Notes: generated by a model from the letters alone, not told the origin. Counted from the stretch's first letter, positions 30,473 to 44,554 are shown. The stretch is 64,000 nucleotides of DNA from Acaudatibacter sp050729515 (GCA_050729515.1 JBOHLG010000015.1:8092-72091), one strand, 5' to 3'. A program made the numbers and translations.

Positions 30473-32401
30473 TCACGCGGCCGCCTCGACCCGCGAGGAG
30501 AGGATGAAGTCGGCAGGGTTCGGCGCCTTGGTCGCCTCCCAGTAGTCGACCAGCGGGAATGGCCAGTTCTGGGTCACCCGGCCAGCGGCGTTCTTGTACC
30601 AGCTCGTCACCTGCGGCGCGCCCCAGGCCATGCGGTCGTTGGCCGCGTCGACCCTGACGTTGAACGCGTCGTGGACCTCCTTCTTCACCTCGATCGTCTC
30701 GGCGCCCTCCGCAACCAGGAGCTCGAGGCAGCCCAGGACATAGCGCACCGAGCATTCCGAGAAGAAGATGATCGAGCCGTTGACCACGATGTTGGTGTTG
30801 GGTCCATAAAGCATGAAGAGGTTCGGGAACCCGGGCGTGGTCATACCCAGATAGGCTCTTGGATCGCCGTTCCACCTCTCGTGCAGTTCGACGCCGCCGC
30901 GACCGAAGATCTTCATCGGCCAGAGAAAACGGCTGGCATGGAAGCCGGTGCCGAAGATGAGGACGTCGGCCTGGTGCAGGGCGCCTTCGGCGGTGACGAT
31001 GCCCTCCGGCGCGATTCTGGCGATCGGCGCGGTCACGAGCTCGACGTTTTCGCGCTTCAGCGCCTTGATCCACACGCCGTTATCGAGAAGCGCCCGCTTT
31101 CCTCCGAAGGGATAGGAAGGGATCATCTTGGCGATGAGATCCGGATCGTCGGGCGCCTGGGCGGCGATCGCCTGGGCGAGCCCCTCCCGCACCAGATCGT
31201 TGGCGGCGCTCACCGCCTGGGCGGAGCCTCGCCAGTCCGGGTCGGCCTTGACCCCCTCGTAGAGGCCGTCGGTCAGCATCCAGAAGAGCCAGAACCGGTA
31301 CCACTTGCCATAGAACGGGATTGTCTCGATGAGCCACTTCACGCCCTGCGGCACGTCGTGGTGATAGGTGGGCGCCGGGACGGTCCACGGGGGGGTCCGC
31401 TGGAAGATTTCGAGGCGGGCGACCTTGGGAGCGATCTGCGGCACGAACTGAAAGGCGCTGGCGCCGGTCCCGATGACCGCGACGCGCTTCCCGGAAAGCT
31501 CGACATCGCCTCGCCAGCGCGCCGAATGAAAGGTGGGCCCGACGAAGCTGTCGCGACCTTCGATCTCGGGGAGCCGCGGACGGTTGAGCTGACCAACCGC
31601 GGTGACGAGGGCGTTCGCCTCGAGGGTTTCGATCTTGCCCTCCGCCGTCGTGACGACGAGTCTCCAGAGGTTGGCGCTCTCGTCGAAGCGAGCCTCCTCG
31701 ACGGAGGTGGAGAATCGAATGTGGGGGCGAAGATCGTGCTTTGTGGCGACCTTTCGGAAGTAGTCGAGCAAAACCCGCTGGGTCGAATAGAACTGCGGGA
31801 AATCGTGGTTGGGCTCGAAGGAGTAGCTGTACATGTGGTTCGGATTATCGACCCGGCAGCCCGGATAGACGTTCTCGAGCCAGGTGCCGCCGACATCGGC
31901 GTTCTTCTCGATGATGGTGAAGTCCAAACCCGCCTGTTTGAGCCGGATCCCGGCCAGAAGCCCGGACATGCCGGCGCCAACGACGATCACCTTCGTGTCC
32001 TTCGCCGCGGCCTTCAGCTTTGGGCTCGACCAATCCGGCGCGTGGGAATCCTTTTCGGCAAGGCCGAGCTCGTCCAGGAGGAAGGCTTGGTAACGCGCGG
32101 GAATATCGACCCCGGCGATCCAATCCATCATCCTGCTCACTACCGCCGGCGACGGGGGAGGCGGGAGAGGTTCGCCGTCGAGGAATGCCTCGATCGCACG
32201 TCTGGCTCGAGCCCGGATGTCGGCCTGGATCTGGGGCGAGTATCCTCCCAGTTTGCCGTCGGCGAGGAACTGGTAGGAAGGCCGTCGCTCGGGCGAGAGA
32301 AGCGTCTCATCGCCGGTCAGGTGGACAAGCGCCATCAGAAGGGCGGGGAGATGGGCCTCGGCGAGGGCCTCATCGAGGAGGGAAGGGGGGGACATCGGCA
32401 T
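30473..32401 (-). CDS. Baeyer-Villiger type flavin monooxygenase
   Basis: 642 residues. An N-terminal extension of about 130 residues resembles that of 4-hydroxyacetophenone monooxygenase. The FAD Rossmann motif GAGMSG is at 142-147, the NADPH motif GTGASA at about 312, and the Baeyer-Villiger fingerprint F-x-G-x-x-x-H-x-x-x-W is present as FVGPTFHSARW (286-296). Such enzymes insert oxygen next to a carbonyl, turning ketones into esters or lactones using NADPH and O2. The preferred ketone is unknown. It lies between a DSD1-type enzyme gene and a cupin gene on the same strand. Confidence 0.92.
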   Translation of the reverse strand: MPMSPPSLLDEALAEAHLPALLMALVHLTGDETLLSPERRPSYQFLADGKLGGYSPQIQADIRARARRAIEAFLDGEPLPPPPSPAVVSRMMDWIAGVDIPARYQAFLLDELGLAEKDSHAPDWSSPKLKAAAKDTKVIVVGAGMSGLLAGIRLKQAGLDFTIIEKNADVGGTWLENVYPGCRVDNPNHMYSYSFEPNHDFPQFYSTQRVLLDYFRKVATKHDLRPHIRFSTSVEEARFDESANLWRLVVTTAEGKIETLEANALVTAVGQLNRPRLPEIEGRDSFVGPTFHSARWRGDVELSGKRVAVIGTGASAFQFVPQIAPKVARLEIFQRTPPWTVPAPTYHHDVPQGVKWLIETIPFYGKWYRFWLFWMLTDGLYEGVKADPDWRGSAQAVSAANDLVREGLAQAIAAQAPDDPDLIAKMIPSYPFGGKRALLDNGVWIKALKRENVELVTAPIARIAPEGIVTAEGALHQADVLIFGTGFHASRFLWPMKIFGRGGVELHERWNGDPRAYLGMTTPGFPNLFMLYGPNTNIVVNGSIIFFSECSVRYVLGCLELLVAEGAETIEVKKEVHDAFNVRVDAANDRMAWGAPQVTSWYKNAAGRVTQNWPFPLVDYWEATKAPNPADFILSSRVEAAA

Positions 32402-32465
32402 CTCCGCGGGGGCCTACCTTACCGGCGATCACCTTTCTCCGGAAGGGCGGCGAAGTGTAGGGCGT

Positions 32466-33602
32466 TCACGCGGATCGACCTCGGGCCTCGATGGGCCAGA
32501 TGTCCACAAGGGTGTCGCCTTCGACCACATGGTAGGCGTCGTAGAGATTGACCGTCGGATCGCAATGAGGGGCGGCGAAGGCGACCACCTCGCCCAATTC
32601 AGGAGGAGCAGCGTGCTCTGGCGGGATGACGCAGCCGTGCTCGTCGCCCATGAATCGATATTTCGAACCGGCCGCCGCCCCGGAAAGCACGGTCGGCGCG
32701 CCAGCGTCGGTGGCGAAGGCCTTGAAGCCGGCGTCGACCGTGGCGAGAGCGGCGTGGTTTCGGCTGATCACCCGCGAATCCACCATGAGCGCGGTCTCGA
32801 ACGGCCGGCTCGCATCGGGGGCGAGCTCGCACTCGCCGTACTGGCGATCCATGAAGACATAGGAGCCGACCTGTAGCTCGGTGAAGACGCCGAGCTCGAG
32901 ATCGATGGCGGAGCTGCCGGTGCCCCCTCCGGTGACGATCCGGGGTTGCAGTCCAGCGCCGACGAAGGTCTCGATCAGCTCCTTAAAATAGCTGGTCCGA
33001 TCGACGATCGCCTCCCGCCGTTCGGCGTAGGGACCGATATGCTGCTCCATACCGCAATAGAACTGGAGCCCGGCCCAGCTAAGGCCCGGCGTCGCCTTAA
33101 TCTTCTGCGCCAGGGCGAGGGCCGACGCCGGATGAGCGACCCCCGTCCGGTGGATGCCGGGATCGATGTCCACCACGAGATCGAGGCGTGCGCCTGCCGC
33201 GGCCAGGGCCTCCACGCCTCGCGGATGATCGACCGCTGCGATCAATCCTTCGGATCGCGCGGCAAGGGCGGCGAGCCGCGCCGCGCCGGCGGGGCCGATC
33301 ACAGGAGAGGTGATGAGGATGGGCGAGACGTCAGCCTCGATGAGCGCTTCGGCCTCGCCCAGTTTGGCGCAACAGACTCCCACGGCCCCGGCGGCGATCT
33401 GGCGGCGGGCGATCTCGGCGCATTTGTGGGTCTTGGCGTGAGGGCGCAGGGCGAGGCCTGCGCGCCGGGCAAGCGTGGCCATCGCACCAATGTTGCGCTC
33501 CAGCGCTGCGAGTTCGACGATGAGGGCCGGCGTGTTGAGCTCGCGGCGCGATCCGGAACGCCCGATGAGATGGGCATGGAGCCTGCGGGCGTGGAGGGAC
33601 AT
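32466..33602 (-). CDS. DSD1-family PLP enzyme (D-threonine aldolase / D-serine dehydratase-like)
   Basis: 378 residues of the fold-type III PLP family. Lys57 in RPHAKTHK is the Schiff-base lysine. HCDPTVNLYD near residue 346 carries the His and Cys positions of the metal site in D-serine dehydratase and D-threonine aldolase. GGGTGSS binds the cofactor phosphate. The reaction is likely breakdown of a D-3-hydroxy amino acid. It starts 35 nt from repeat copy 3 and diverges from the amidase gene. It is the first gene of a leftward trio with the monooxygenase and cupin. Confidence 0.88.
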   Translation of the reverse strand: MSLHARRLHAHLIGRSGSRRELNTPALIVELAALERNIGAMATLARRAGLALRPHAKTHKCAEIARRQIAAGAVGVCCAKLGEAEALIEADVSPILITSPVIGPAGAARLAALAARSEGLIAAVDHPRGVEALAAAGARLDLVVDIDPGIHRTGVAHPASALALAQKIKATPGLSWAGLQFYCGMEQHIGPYAERREAIVDRTSYFKELIETFVGAGLQPRIVTGGGTGSSAIDLELGVFTELQVGSYVFMDRQYGECELAPDASRPFETALMVDSRVISRNHAALATVDAGFKAFATDAGAPTVLSGAAAGSKYRFMGDEHGCVIPPEHAAPPELGEVVAFAAPHCDPTVNLYDAYHVVEGDTLVDIWPIEARGRSA

Positions 33603-33637
33603 CGCTTGCGAGGATTATGCGGGCCGAGGCCTTTGCG

Positions 33638-33805
33638 CTAGTGTGCCGGATTTGATGTTCGCTGCAATCTGGGTCGTGCGGGTTGCGAACTTCAAATCCA
33701 AAGAAGCGCACTAGAGACATAGACTTGCTAGGCGTCCTCATCGAATCCGAAGTTCGTCTGAGCCCGCCACAAGCGCAAGCGAACTTCGGAATCGGGCTGC
33801 TAGCC
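33638..33805 (+). repeat. Two-hairpin dispersed element, copy 3 (diverged, upstream of amidase)
   Basis: A 168-bp, more diverged copy with the same order, palindrome B then A, read toward the amidase. B arms are GGATTTGATGTTCGC and GCGAACTTCAAATCC, closed by CTAGTG and CACTAG. A arms are GAATCCGAAGTTCG and CGAACTTCGGAATCG, ending in GGGCTGCTAG, 25 nt before the amidase ATG. Compared with other copies, changes in one arm are mirrored in the other, so the palindromes are preserved. On its other side the DSD1-family gene starts 35 nt away in the opposite direction. Confidence 0.8.
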
Positions 33806-33830
33806 TGTCGTCGGGCCCCAGAAGGAGAGG

Positions 33831-35258
33831 ATGATGAGTTTCACCGAATATGCCCAACACGATGGCTTGGGCCTGGCCGCCCTGGTGGAGAAGGGTGAGG
33901 TATCTCCCTCCGAGTTGGTCGAGGCGGCGATCGAGCGGATCGAACGAAACAACGGGGCCCTCAACGCAGTGGTCTACAAGGGCTTTGACGAGGCCCGACG
34001 TGCGGCCCGCTCGGTGCTGCCCAAGGGGCCGTTCCGCGGGGTTCCGTTCCTCATCAAGGACCTCGGCATGGCCGTCGCGGGCTGGCCGAGAACGGATGGA
34101 AGCCGCTATGTCCGCGATCTCGTCGACTCCGCCGATTCCGGTCTGGTGGCGCGGTACCGCCAGGCGGGCGTGATCCTCCTCGGCAAGACCAACACCCCGG
34201 AGTTCGGGATCACCGGCACGACCGAGTCAGCGCGCCTGGGGCCTTGCCGCAGTCCGTGGAACCCCGACCACATCTCCGGCGGCTCCTCGGGCGGTTCGGC
34301 GAGCGCGACGGCGGCCGGCATCGTCCCCCTGGCCCACGCCAGCGACGGCCTGGGCTCGATCCGCATCCCGGCGGCCTGCTGCGGCTTGGTGGGACTGAAG
34401 GTCGCCCGTCACCGAAACCCCAATCTTCCTGAGCACAACGTCTATGGCCTCTCGGTCGACCATGTGGTGAGCCGGACCGTGCGCGACAGCGCCGCGATGC
34501 TGGACCATACCGGCCTCGCCGATCCGACCGCGCCCTATCCGGCCCCCGCCAAATCCGGCCCCTATCTTGACGAGGTCTCCCGCTCCCCCGGGCGTCTGCG
34601 CATCGCCTGGTCGGCGGCGACCCCCTCGGGCCGGGCGATCGACCCGGAGGTGCAAGACGCGCTCGAAGGGACGGTTGAGCTTCTCGAACGCCTCGGGCAC
34701 GAGCTCAGCCAGCGGGATCTGCCAATCGATCAGAGGGCGATGTACAGGGCCAACCGACCGGTGGGCGGAGCGAACTTCGCCGCCGAGATGAAGCGACGCA
34801 TCGCCGCTTTCGGGCGGGAGCCCGAGGCTGACGAGCTGGAGCCGCTCACCTGGGCTTCCTACAAATCTGGACTCCGCGTCACCGGCGAGGAGGCCCTGTG
34901 GGGCTTCCAGGAGATGCGTATCGTCAGCCGCCGGATCCTGGAGTTCTTCCAGGACTTCGATGTCTTCCTCACCCCGGTCATGGGGACGCCGCCGCCGAAG
35001 ATCGGCTACATCGATCCAGTCCGCCTCGAGCCGGCCGAGGTCAATCGTCGGCAGGGCGAGGTCTTTCCGTTCACTCCGCCCTTCAACATCACGGGCCAGC
35101 CCTCGATGTCGCTGCCGCTCGCTTGGTCGAAATCGGGCCTTCCGATCGGCATGATGCTGACCGCCCGCTACGCCGACGAGGCGAGCCTCTTCCGCCTCGC
35201 CGGCCAGCTCGAGAAGGAAGCGCCGTGGAAGGGTCGCCGGCCCGCTCTCTGGGACTGA
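33831..35258 (+). CDS. Amidase (amidase signature family)
   Basis: 475 residues. The Ser-cisSer-Lys triad is visible as Lys76 (FLIKDLG), GGSSGGS at 150-156 and Ser176 in SDGLGSIRIP. The last is a variant of the usual DGGGSIRIP, with Leu for Gly. GKTNTPEFG is also conserved. The enzyme hydrolyses amides to acids and ammonia. It could complete the nitrile to amide to acid route begun by the nitrile hydratase at 1.2-2.9 kb, especially as both genes carry the same two-hairpin element upstream. GGAGAGG precedes the ATG. Confidence 0.92.
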   Translation: MMSFTEYAQHDGLGLAALVEKGEVSPSELVEAAIERIERNNGALNAVVYKGFDEARRAARSVLPKGPFRGVPFLIKDLGMAVAGWPRTDGSRYVRDLVDSADSGLVARYRQAGVILLGKTNTPEFGITGTTESARLGPCRSPWNPDHISGGSSGGSASATAAGIVPLAHASDGLGSIRIPAACCGLVGLKVARHRNPNLPEHNVYGLSVDHVVSRTVRDSAAMLDHTGLADPTAPYPAPAKSGPYLDEVSRSPGRLRIAWSAATPSGRAIDPEVQDALEGTVELLERLGHELSQRDLPIDQRAMYRANRPVGGANFAAEMKRRIAAFGREPEADELEPLTWASYKSGLRVTGEEALWGFQEMRIVSRRILEFFQDFDVFLTPVMGTPPPKIGYIDPVRLEPAEVNRRQGEVFPFTPPFNITGQPSMSLPLAWSKSGLPIGMMLTARYADEASLFRLAGQLEKEAPWKGRRPALWD

Positions 35259-35384
35259 GGCCGAACCTTCGGCGGTTGTTCATTGCCAAGCCGATTCCGG
35301 CGAGGCCGAGCGTCAGGATCGCCGAGGTTTGACCCAGTCGATTCGACGCCGCCGGCAAGGTCCCTTCAGGCGAGGTTGAGGCGA

Positions 35385-36080
35385 TCAGCGGTCATCGGGC
35401 CGCCAGCGATAGCCTTGAGCGGGATACCAGGTCCATGTCCCGCAGGAGCATTCGTGGACGCTGTAGGTCCCGCCGGTGCCTTCGTCATAGCCGTTCGGAG
35501 GACCCCAGCCGCCGCCAGAGCCCTGATCGTAGATCGCGCCGGAGGCATAGTATCCCTGGTTCTGCGGACCATAGCTCTCTTCGCCATAGTCTCCGTAGCC
35601 TTCATCTTCGGCGGAGGGCCCATAGCCGTCGTCCGGCGCGTAGCCTTCGTCGTAGCCGTAGCCGGGATATCCATAGCCCTGATCCTCGGCGTACTCCGGA
35701 TAGCCGTAGTCATCGTCGCCGCCGTAATAGCCAGGATATCCAAAGGAGAAGCCGAAACCGGCTCCGTAGCCATTTCCCGAGAAGCGATCGTGGTTGAACC
35801 GGCCCCGTTCGAAACGATTGAAGCGCCGCTCTTGGAACTGCCGCATCGAATACTGATGGAACTGATGGAACTGATGGAACTGATGGAACTGATGGAACTG
35901 ATGCATCGGAGCCTGTTTCATGGCGCTGTGACGCATCGGATAGCTGCCCATGGGGCGCATCACATGGTGCTGCGGGTGCGCAGACATATGGCCGCCATAG
36001 TGGTTCACGCCGCCTGACGCTGCGCCGCCTAAGGCGAGCGCGGCCGCCGCCGCCGAGGCGGCCAAAAACGACTTAGGCAT
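35385..36080 (-). CDS. Secreted low-complexity protein rich in His, Tyr, Gly, with (FHQ)n repeat
   Basis: 231 residues. A signal peptide (MPKSFLAASAAAAALALGGA) is followed by a His/Met-rich stretch, a run of His-Gln-Phe tripeptides at about 60-75, an Arg/Phe-rich part, and a long Tyr-Gly-Asp-Glu segment (YGYPEYAEDQGYGYPGYG). It ends with the better structured HECSCGTWTWYPAQGYRWRP, which may be a small Cys-containing fold. I do not recognise the family. The His and acidic content would allow metal binding outside the cytoplasm. Codon usage fits the neighbours, so it is probably a real gene. Confidence 0.65.
   Translation of the reverse strand: MPKSFLAASAAAAALALGGAASGGVNHYGGHMSAHPQHHVMRPMGSYPMRHSAMKQAPMHQFHQFHQFHQFHQFHQYSMRQFQERRFNRFERGRFNHDRFSGNGYGAGFGFSFGYPGYYGGDDDYGYPEYAEDQGYGYPGYGYDEGYAPDDGYGPSAEDEGYGDYGEESYGPQNQGYYASGAIYDQGSGGGWGPPNGYDEGTGGTYSVHECSCGTWTWYPAQGYRWRPDDR
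35853..35897. repeat. Five perfect 9-bp tandem repeats inside the His-rich secreted protein gene
   Basis: CTGATGGAA is repeated five times without a change, encoding Phe-His-Gln tripeptides on the minus strand. Identity at the third codon positions points to recent slippage expansion. The unit length of nine keeps the frame, so copy number can change without inactivating the protein. Confidence 0.9.
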
Positions 36081-36216
36081 GGATGCCCTCCTTGCGCCTC
36101 CAATTCAGCCAAATGGTTAACGCACATTAACGCCGAAAGGTCCAGCCCAGGTTTGGGACCGGCCAGACGCCCGGGTATGATGTCGACGGCGCTTTTGCCT
36201 TGGGATAGCAAAGAAA

Positions 36217-37898
<1,682 letters not shown>

Positions 37899-37902
<4 letters not shown>

Positions 37903-38903
37903 CTGGCTCGCAGCGGCGCCCGGATGGTGAACCGCGTGCCCGGCGGCCCCTCGCGAACGATTTCGCCCCCGAGCTGGCGCACCAGCGAATGAACGAGCTT
38001 CATTCCCAGCGATGCTCGACGACCCTTGGCTTCGCAGAAACCTTGGCCGTAGTCGGCGACGACGATGTGAAGATCGTTCTCCTCCATGGCGATCCGCACC
38101 TCGATCCGCCCTTTTTTCGGCGACGGATAGGCGTGCTTGGCGGCGTTGGTGACCAGCTCGTTGACGATCATTCCGATCGGCATCGCCTGATCCACCGAAA
38201 CCCGGGCTCGATCGGCTGAAACCTCGATCCGGACGCGCTTGGGATCGAGCGCCGACTGAGCAAGCCGCGCGCAGAGGTTCTTCAGATAGGCCGAAAGCTC
38301 GACGATCTGGGTCGTGCCGCCCTCGGAGAGGCTGCCGTGAACATCGGAAATCGCCTGCACTCGCGCGCCCGCCTTCTCGAGCTCCTCCCGCACCCTGGGC
38401 GCGGCATCACGCGCCTGCAGATGCAGCAGGCCCGAAACGATGGTGAGGCTATTCTTGACCCGGTGGTTCAGCTCGTCGAAGAGCCGCGACTGATGCTCCA
38501 GCGCCTCCTTGCGCTCGGTGACGTCGAAGAAGAATTGCGCCAGACGATCGTCGGAAACGCGGGTGAGCCGGATCTCATGCCAACGGCCCGTGGCGCGATT
38601 GTGGAACTCAAAGCCGACTGGTTCGCGGGCGCGCATCGCGCGTTCGCACACCTCGAGCCACGCCGCCGGAACAGGGGAACCGTCGGAGAGCCGTTGGCCA
38701 ACCACCTCGGGCCCGACGCCCAGCATCGCCTGAAGCGCCGGGTTGATCTCCACAATCCGGTAGTCGACCAGCCGTCCCTCTGAGTTGCGAATTGGCTCGC
38801 AGAGGGCGAAGCCCTCGCTCATAGCTTCGAAGAGGGCCCGATAGCTCCAACCGCCGCCATTTGAGCCGCTTGCGAAGCGTTCGGGATCTGAGTGCACGCT
38901 CAC
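37899..38903 (-). CDS. PAS-domain sensor histidine kinase (HisKA_2 type)
   Basis: 334 residues from a GTG. A PAS domain (about 20-130, ALCEPIRNSEGRLVDYRIVEIN) precedes the HisKA_2 box with phospho-accepting His147 in ELNHRVKNSL, and an HATPase_c domain with MIVNELVTNAAKHA and VADYGQGF. It lacks membrane helices and so senses a cytoplasmic signal. HisKA_2 kinases in alphaproteobacteria often feed the general stress response or light and redox control. No cognate response regulator gene is adjacent. Confidence 0.9.
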
Positions 38904-39017
38904 CGGTCAATCCATACACTCGACCGGACCGGGCCGGTAAGGTCCGAACCGCGACGAGGCGACGCGGGCGACGCGGGCCGATGGGGCAAAAGGCCGCGCC
39001 GCCGCGCCCGGATTCTT

Positions 39018-40424
39018 TCAGCGCCGGCGAAGGATCATCGGCAGGCCGTGGCGCGGCTGGAGGGTGACATTGTGCTTGAGCGCCACGTTGGCGCCGCTGG
39101 CCAGCTCGGCGCGCCAGTGCTGGGCGAGGCTAGCCATGATCAGCACCGCTTCGTTCATGGCCAGGACCTGGCCGATGCACACCCGAGGGCCTCCTCCAAA
39201 GGGCAGGAAGGCGAACCTCGGCCGCCCCTGGCTGCGCTCGGCCGAGAAGCGATCCGGATCGAAGCGCTCGGGGTCCTCCCAAAGGCGGGTGTTGCGATGC
39301 ACGATCCACGGCGAGATGAAGATGCTCTCGCCCCTCTTGATGCGAAGGCCGTCCAAGTCGTCCGCCTTGAGGGCCCGGCGGGTCGAGAGGCCAGGCGCCG
39401 CCGGATAGAGCCGAAGAGCTTCCTCCACCACCTGGCGGGTAAACTTGAGAGCAGAAAGATCCTCCTGCGCCGGCGGCCGGCCCAGAAGGACGCGGTCCAG
39501 TTCGGCGTGGAGTCTCGCCTCTTCTTCTGGATGCTGCGAAAGCAAGTACCACAGCCAGCCGAGAGTCATGGCGGTGGTCTCGTGACCGGCGAAGAAGATG
39601 GTGATCACCTCGTCGCGGACCTCTTGGGCGGTCATCGACAGTCCGGTGTCGGAATCCTTGGCCGCGACGAGGCGGGAAAGCAGGTCGGCGGGAAAACCAT
39701 CGCTGTTCGCCTCGCGGCGCACGATCAGCTTGGCGATGGCGCCATCGAGCGGCGCAAATCCCCGTGCGATCCTTTTCTCCCGCGCCCGCATGCGGAGCTC
39801 GCCGACGACGGGAAGAAGGTCGAGGATCGAACCCTCGCCTACTCCGTCGAGCCCATCACGCAGGCTCGCACTCATATGCCCCAGCATCTCCTCGCTATCG
39901 GTGGAGAACATGGTCCGACAGATGATTTGCAAGGTGAGGTCGACCATCTCCTCGCAGGCGTCTATTCGGCCGCCTTCACCCAGCCGATTCCAGCGCGCCA
40001 CGGCTGCGCCTGCGCTCTCGCAAATGGCCGGGCCGTAGGCCGCAACGCTCCTGGGATCAAAGGAGGGCGCCATGATCCGGCGGTGACGCCGCCAGAGATC
40101 GCCGTCCGATCCGACAAGGCCAGTGCCGAACAGGGCCGCAAAGAAGCGCTTTTCGAGGTCGGTCTTGGGATAGTTCGCCGCCTCATCCACCAGGACCCGC
40201 TCGATCGCCGCCGGGTCGTTGAGGACAATGCCGCCAAAGATCGACCCGACCCTCAGAGCGGCTTCATCGAAGGCTCGGTCGGGGATGCCGGGAAGAAGCG
40301 GTTCGCTCCGGGCGCGGCGCTTTTCCGCCCGTGTGCGTGGAGCGGATCGGGGGCGCGCGCCGACCAGGACCGGCGGACCTACGGAGGAAGGTTCGAGCCT
40401 TTCGTCCAAGGTGAGCGCGCTCAT
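39018..40424 (-). CDS. Cytochrome P450
   Basis: 468 residues from the ATG at 40424. The haem-binding loop FGGGPRVCIGQ places the thiolate ligand at Cys416. The I-helix oxygen motif AGHETTA and the K-helix EALR (E-x-x-R) are present. Arrangement resembles bacterial fatty-acid or terpenoid hydroxylases of the CYP4/102-like type. It monooxygenates an unknown substrate and needs a separate reductase, which is not nearby. It starts 16 nt after the GPH-type transporter gene, so the two are probably co-transcribed. Confidence 0.92.
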   Translation of the reverse strand: MSALTLDERLEPSSVGPPVLVGARPRSAPRTRAEKRRARSEPLLPGIPDRAFDEAALRVGSIFGGIVLNDPAAIERVLVDEAANYPKTDLEKRFFAALFGTGLVGSDGDLWRRHRRIMAPSFDPRSVAAYGPAICESAGAAVARWNRLGEGGRIDACEEMVDLTLQIICRTMFSTDSEEMLGHMSASLRDGLDGVGEGSILDLLPVVGELRMRAREKRIARGFAPLDGAIAKLIVRREANSDGFPADLLSRLVAAKDSDTGLSMTAQEVRDEVITIFFAGHETTAMTLGWLWYLLSQHPEEEARLHAELDRVLLGRPPAQEDLSALKFTRQVVEEALRLYPAAPGLSTRRALKADDLDGLRIKRGESIFISPWIVHRNTRLWEDPERFDPDRFSAERSQGRPRFAFLPFGGGPRVCIGQVLAMNEAVLIMASLAQHWRAELASGANVALKHNVTLQPRHGLPMILRRR

Positions 40425-40440
40425 GTCCGGACCTCTTCTG

Positions 40441-41847
40441 TCACACCGCCAGCGTCGGACCTTGGACCGCGGCCAGGGGCGCTTCGAGGCTGGCGGCCTC
40501 CTCGGCGTCCCGCGCGTCCAACCGGAGTCGGATCTCGGCATGTCGCCTGGCGTCCAGTTTCCAGCCGATCACGCAGGCGCCGCCCAGCATGACGAAGAAG
40601 ATCGGCCCAGCCAGGAATGAGATCTCGAGATGCGTGATGGCGGCCGGCGTATTGGGTCCGCGCGCGTGGTAGCCGAGCCACTGAAGCAGCGGAAAGGCGA
40701 TGCCGATGGAGAGTGCGCCGGCGATCTTCACCGCCAGACCGTTGACGGCGTAGACGAGGCTGGTGTGCTGCTCGCCCACTTCGAGGCGAATCTCGTCGCT
40801 GACGTCGGCGAGCATGGCCGAGATCATTAGGCCGAAGCCGGCCGCCATTGTCCCGCACCACAGCAAAGCAGGGAGAGTGGCCAGAAAATTCGCCTTGGGG
40901 ATGATGAAGATCGAGAGCACGCCCAGAGAGAAGCCGCAGGTGCAGGCGATCAGGGCGCGGTGCTTGCCGATCCTCTGGGCGAGAGCCGACACCAGGAGCG
41001 AGCCTGGAATCTGCGCGAGAATGTAGGCGGCCAGCAGCAAAGTCGCTTGTGGACGAGTGAAGCGGCGGGCGTCTTGGAAAAAGAAAAGATAGATCGCGCT
41101 CATCCAGCCCGGACCCAGCGTCACCGCCATCTGGGAGCCGAAGAGCCGCAGCACGCCGGGCCGCGAAATCACCCGCCACAGTGACTTCGGATCGATGCGT
41201 CGGCGCCGGGCGGACTGGGCGGCGATCGGCTCAGGCGTCGCGGCGGAGGCGATGGCGACGCACAAGGGCAGAATGGAGATCACCAGCCATCCCATGGCCC
41301 GCACCGCGCCGACTTCGCTCAGATGGAGCTGCTTGGAGAAGGCTTCGAATCCCATTGCGAGGATTGTTCCGCAGGTACCGACTGCCGCGAGAATGCCAAA
41401 GAGGCGCGAGCGGTCATTGTAACTCGAAGCGAGATTGGCGCCCCAGGCGGGGTGGGCGAGGGTTGTGGCGGAATTGCCAAGATAGAAGACGAAAAGCCAA
41501 AGGAGCAGATAGCCGGCCGAAAAATGGGCCGGCGCCATGAAGAGACGCCACGTCGCAAGCATGAGAACCGGCGTGCCGGCGATCAGCCACAGGCGGTAGC
41601 GACCGATGATGGTTCGGGTCCGGTCCATCGCCAGCGAGAGGAGAATGTCCACCGGAGCGTCGAGCAGCCGAACCGCCATCCAGACCCCGCCGACGATGGA
41701 GAGCGAGACCATCAGATCGCGGGTGAAATAGTTGGGGAGATAGACGACCAGGGCCAGGCTGACAGAGTAAAAGGCCATCGAAGGCAGGGAGAACGGCAGG
41801 ATCGTCGCGAGCGGCAGCCGGTCGCGAACGAGTTTGGTCAAGGCCAA
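40441..41847 (-). CDS. MFS transporter of the GPH (glycoside-pentoside-hexuronide) type
   Basis: 468 residues, about 12 membrane helices. MAVRLLDAPVDILLSLAMDRTRTIIGRYRLW is the cytoplasmic loop typical of the GPH:cation symporter group, in which DRT and GRYR recur. MLADVSDEIRLEVGEQHTSLVYAVNG is the matching loop of the second half. The group moves sugars or glycosides with Na+ or H+. Being co-transcribed with a P450 it may import the P450 substrate. The long cytoplasmic tail is acidic. Confidence 0.87.
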   Translation of the reverse strand: MALTKLVRDRLPLATILPFSLPSMAFYSVSLALVVYLPNYFTRDLMVSLSIVGGVWMAVRLLDAPVDILLSLAMDRTRTIIGRYRLWLIAGTPVLMLATWRLFMAPAHFSAGYLLLWLFVFYLGNSATTLAHPAWGANLASSYNDRSRLFGILAAVGTCGTILAMGFEAFSKQLHLSEVGAVRAMGWLVISILPLCVAIASAATPEPIAAQSARRRRIDPKSLWRVISRPGVLRLFGSQMAVTLGPGWMSAIYLFFFQDARRFTRPQATLLLAAYILAQIPGSLLVSALAQRIGKHRALIACTCGFSLGVLSIFIIPKANFLATLPALLWCGTMAAGFGLMISAMLADVSDEIRLEVGEQHTSLVYAVNGLAVKIAGALSIGIAFPLLQWLGYHARGPNTPAAITHLEISFLAGPIFFVMLGGACVIGWKLDARRHAEIRLRLDARDAEEAASLEAPLAAVQGPTLAV

Positions 41848-41944
41848 GATCTGACGCCTCCGTTTGTCCTTAACGACTATAGAGGCCCATCCCCGATCGC
41901 CGGGGTCAAATTACAATGCGGCAACTCCGCCCGCGGCGTGGAAC

Positions 41945-44554
<2,610 letters not shown>

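Noticed and set aside
30434..32551. A 705-codon plus-strand frame opposite the Baeyer-Villiger monooxygenase
   Set aside because: The minus strand carries FAD, NADPH and Baeyer-Villiger motifs in order; the plus frame is a composition shadow.
35853..35897. A CRISPR or protein-binding repeat array
   Set aside because: The 9-bp units are in frame within a coding region and encode a simple tripeptide repeat.
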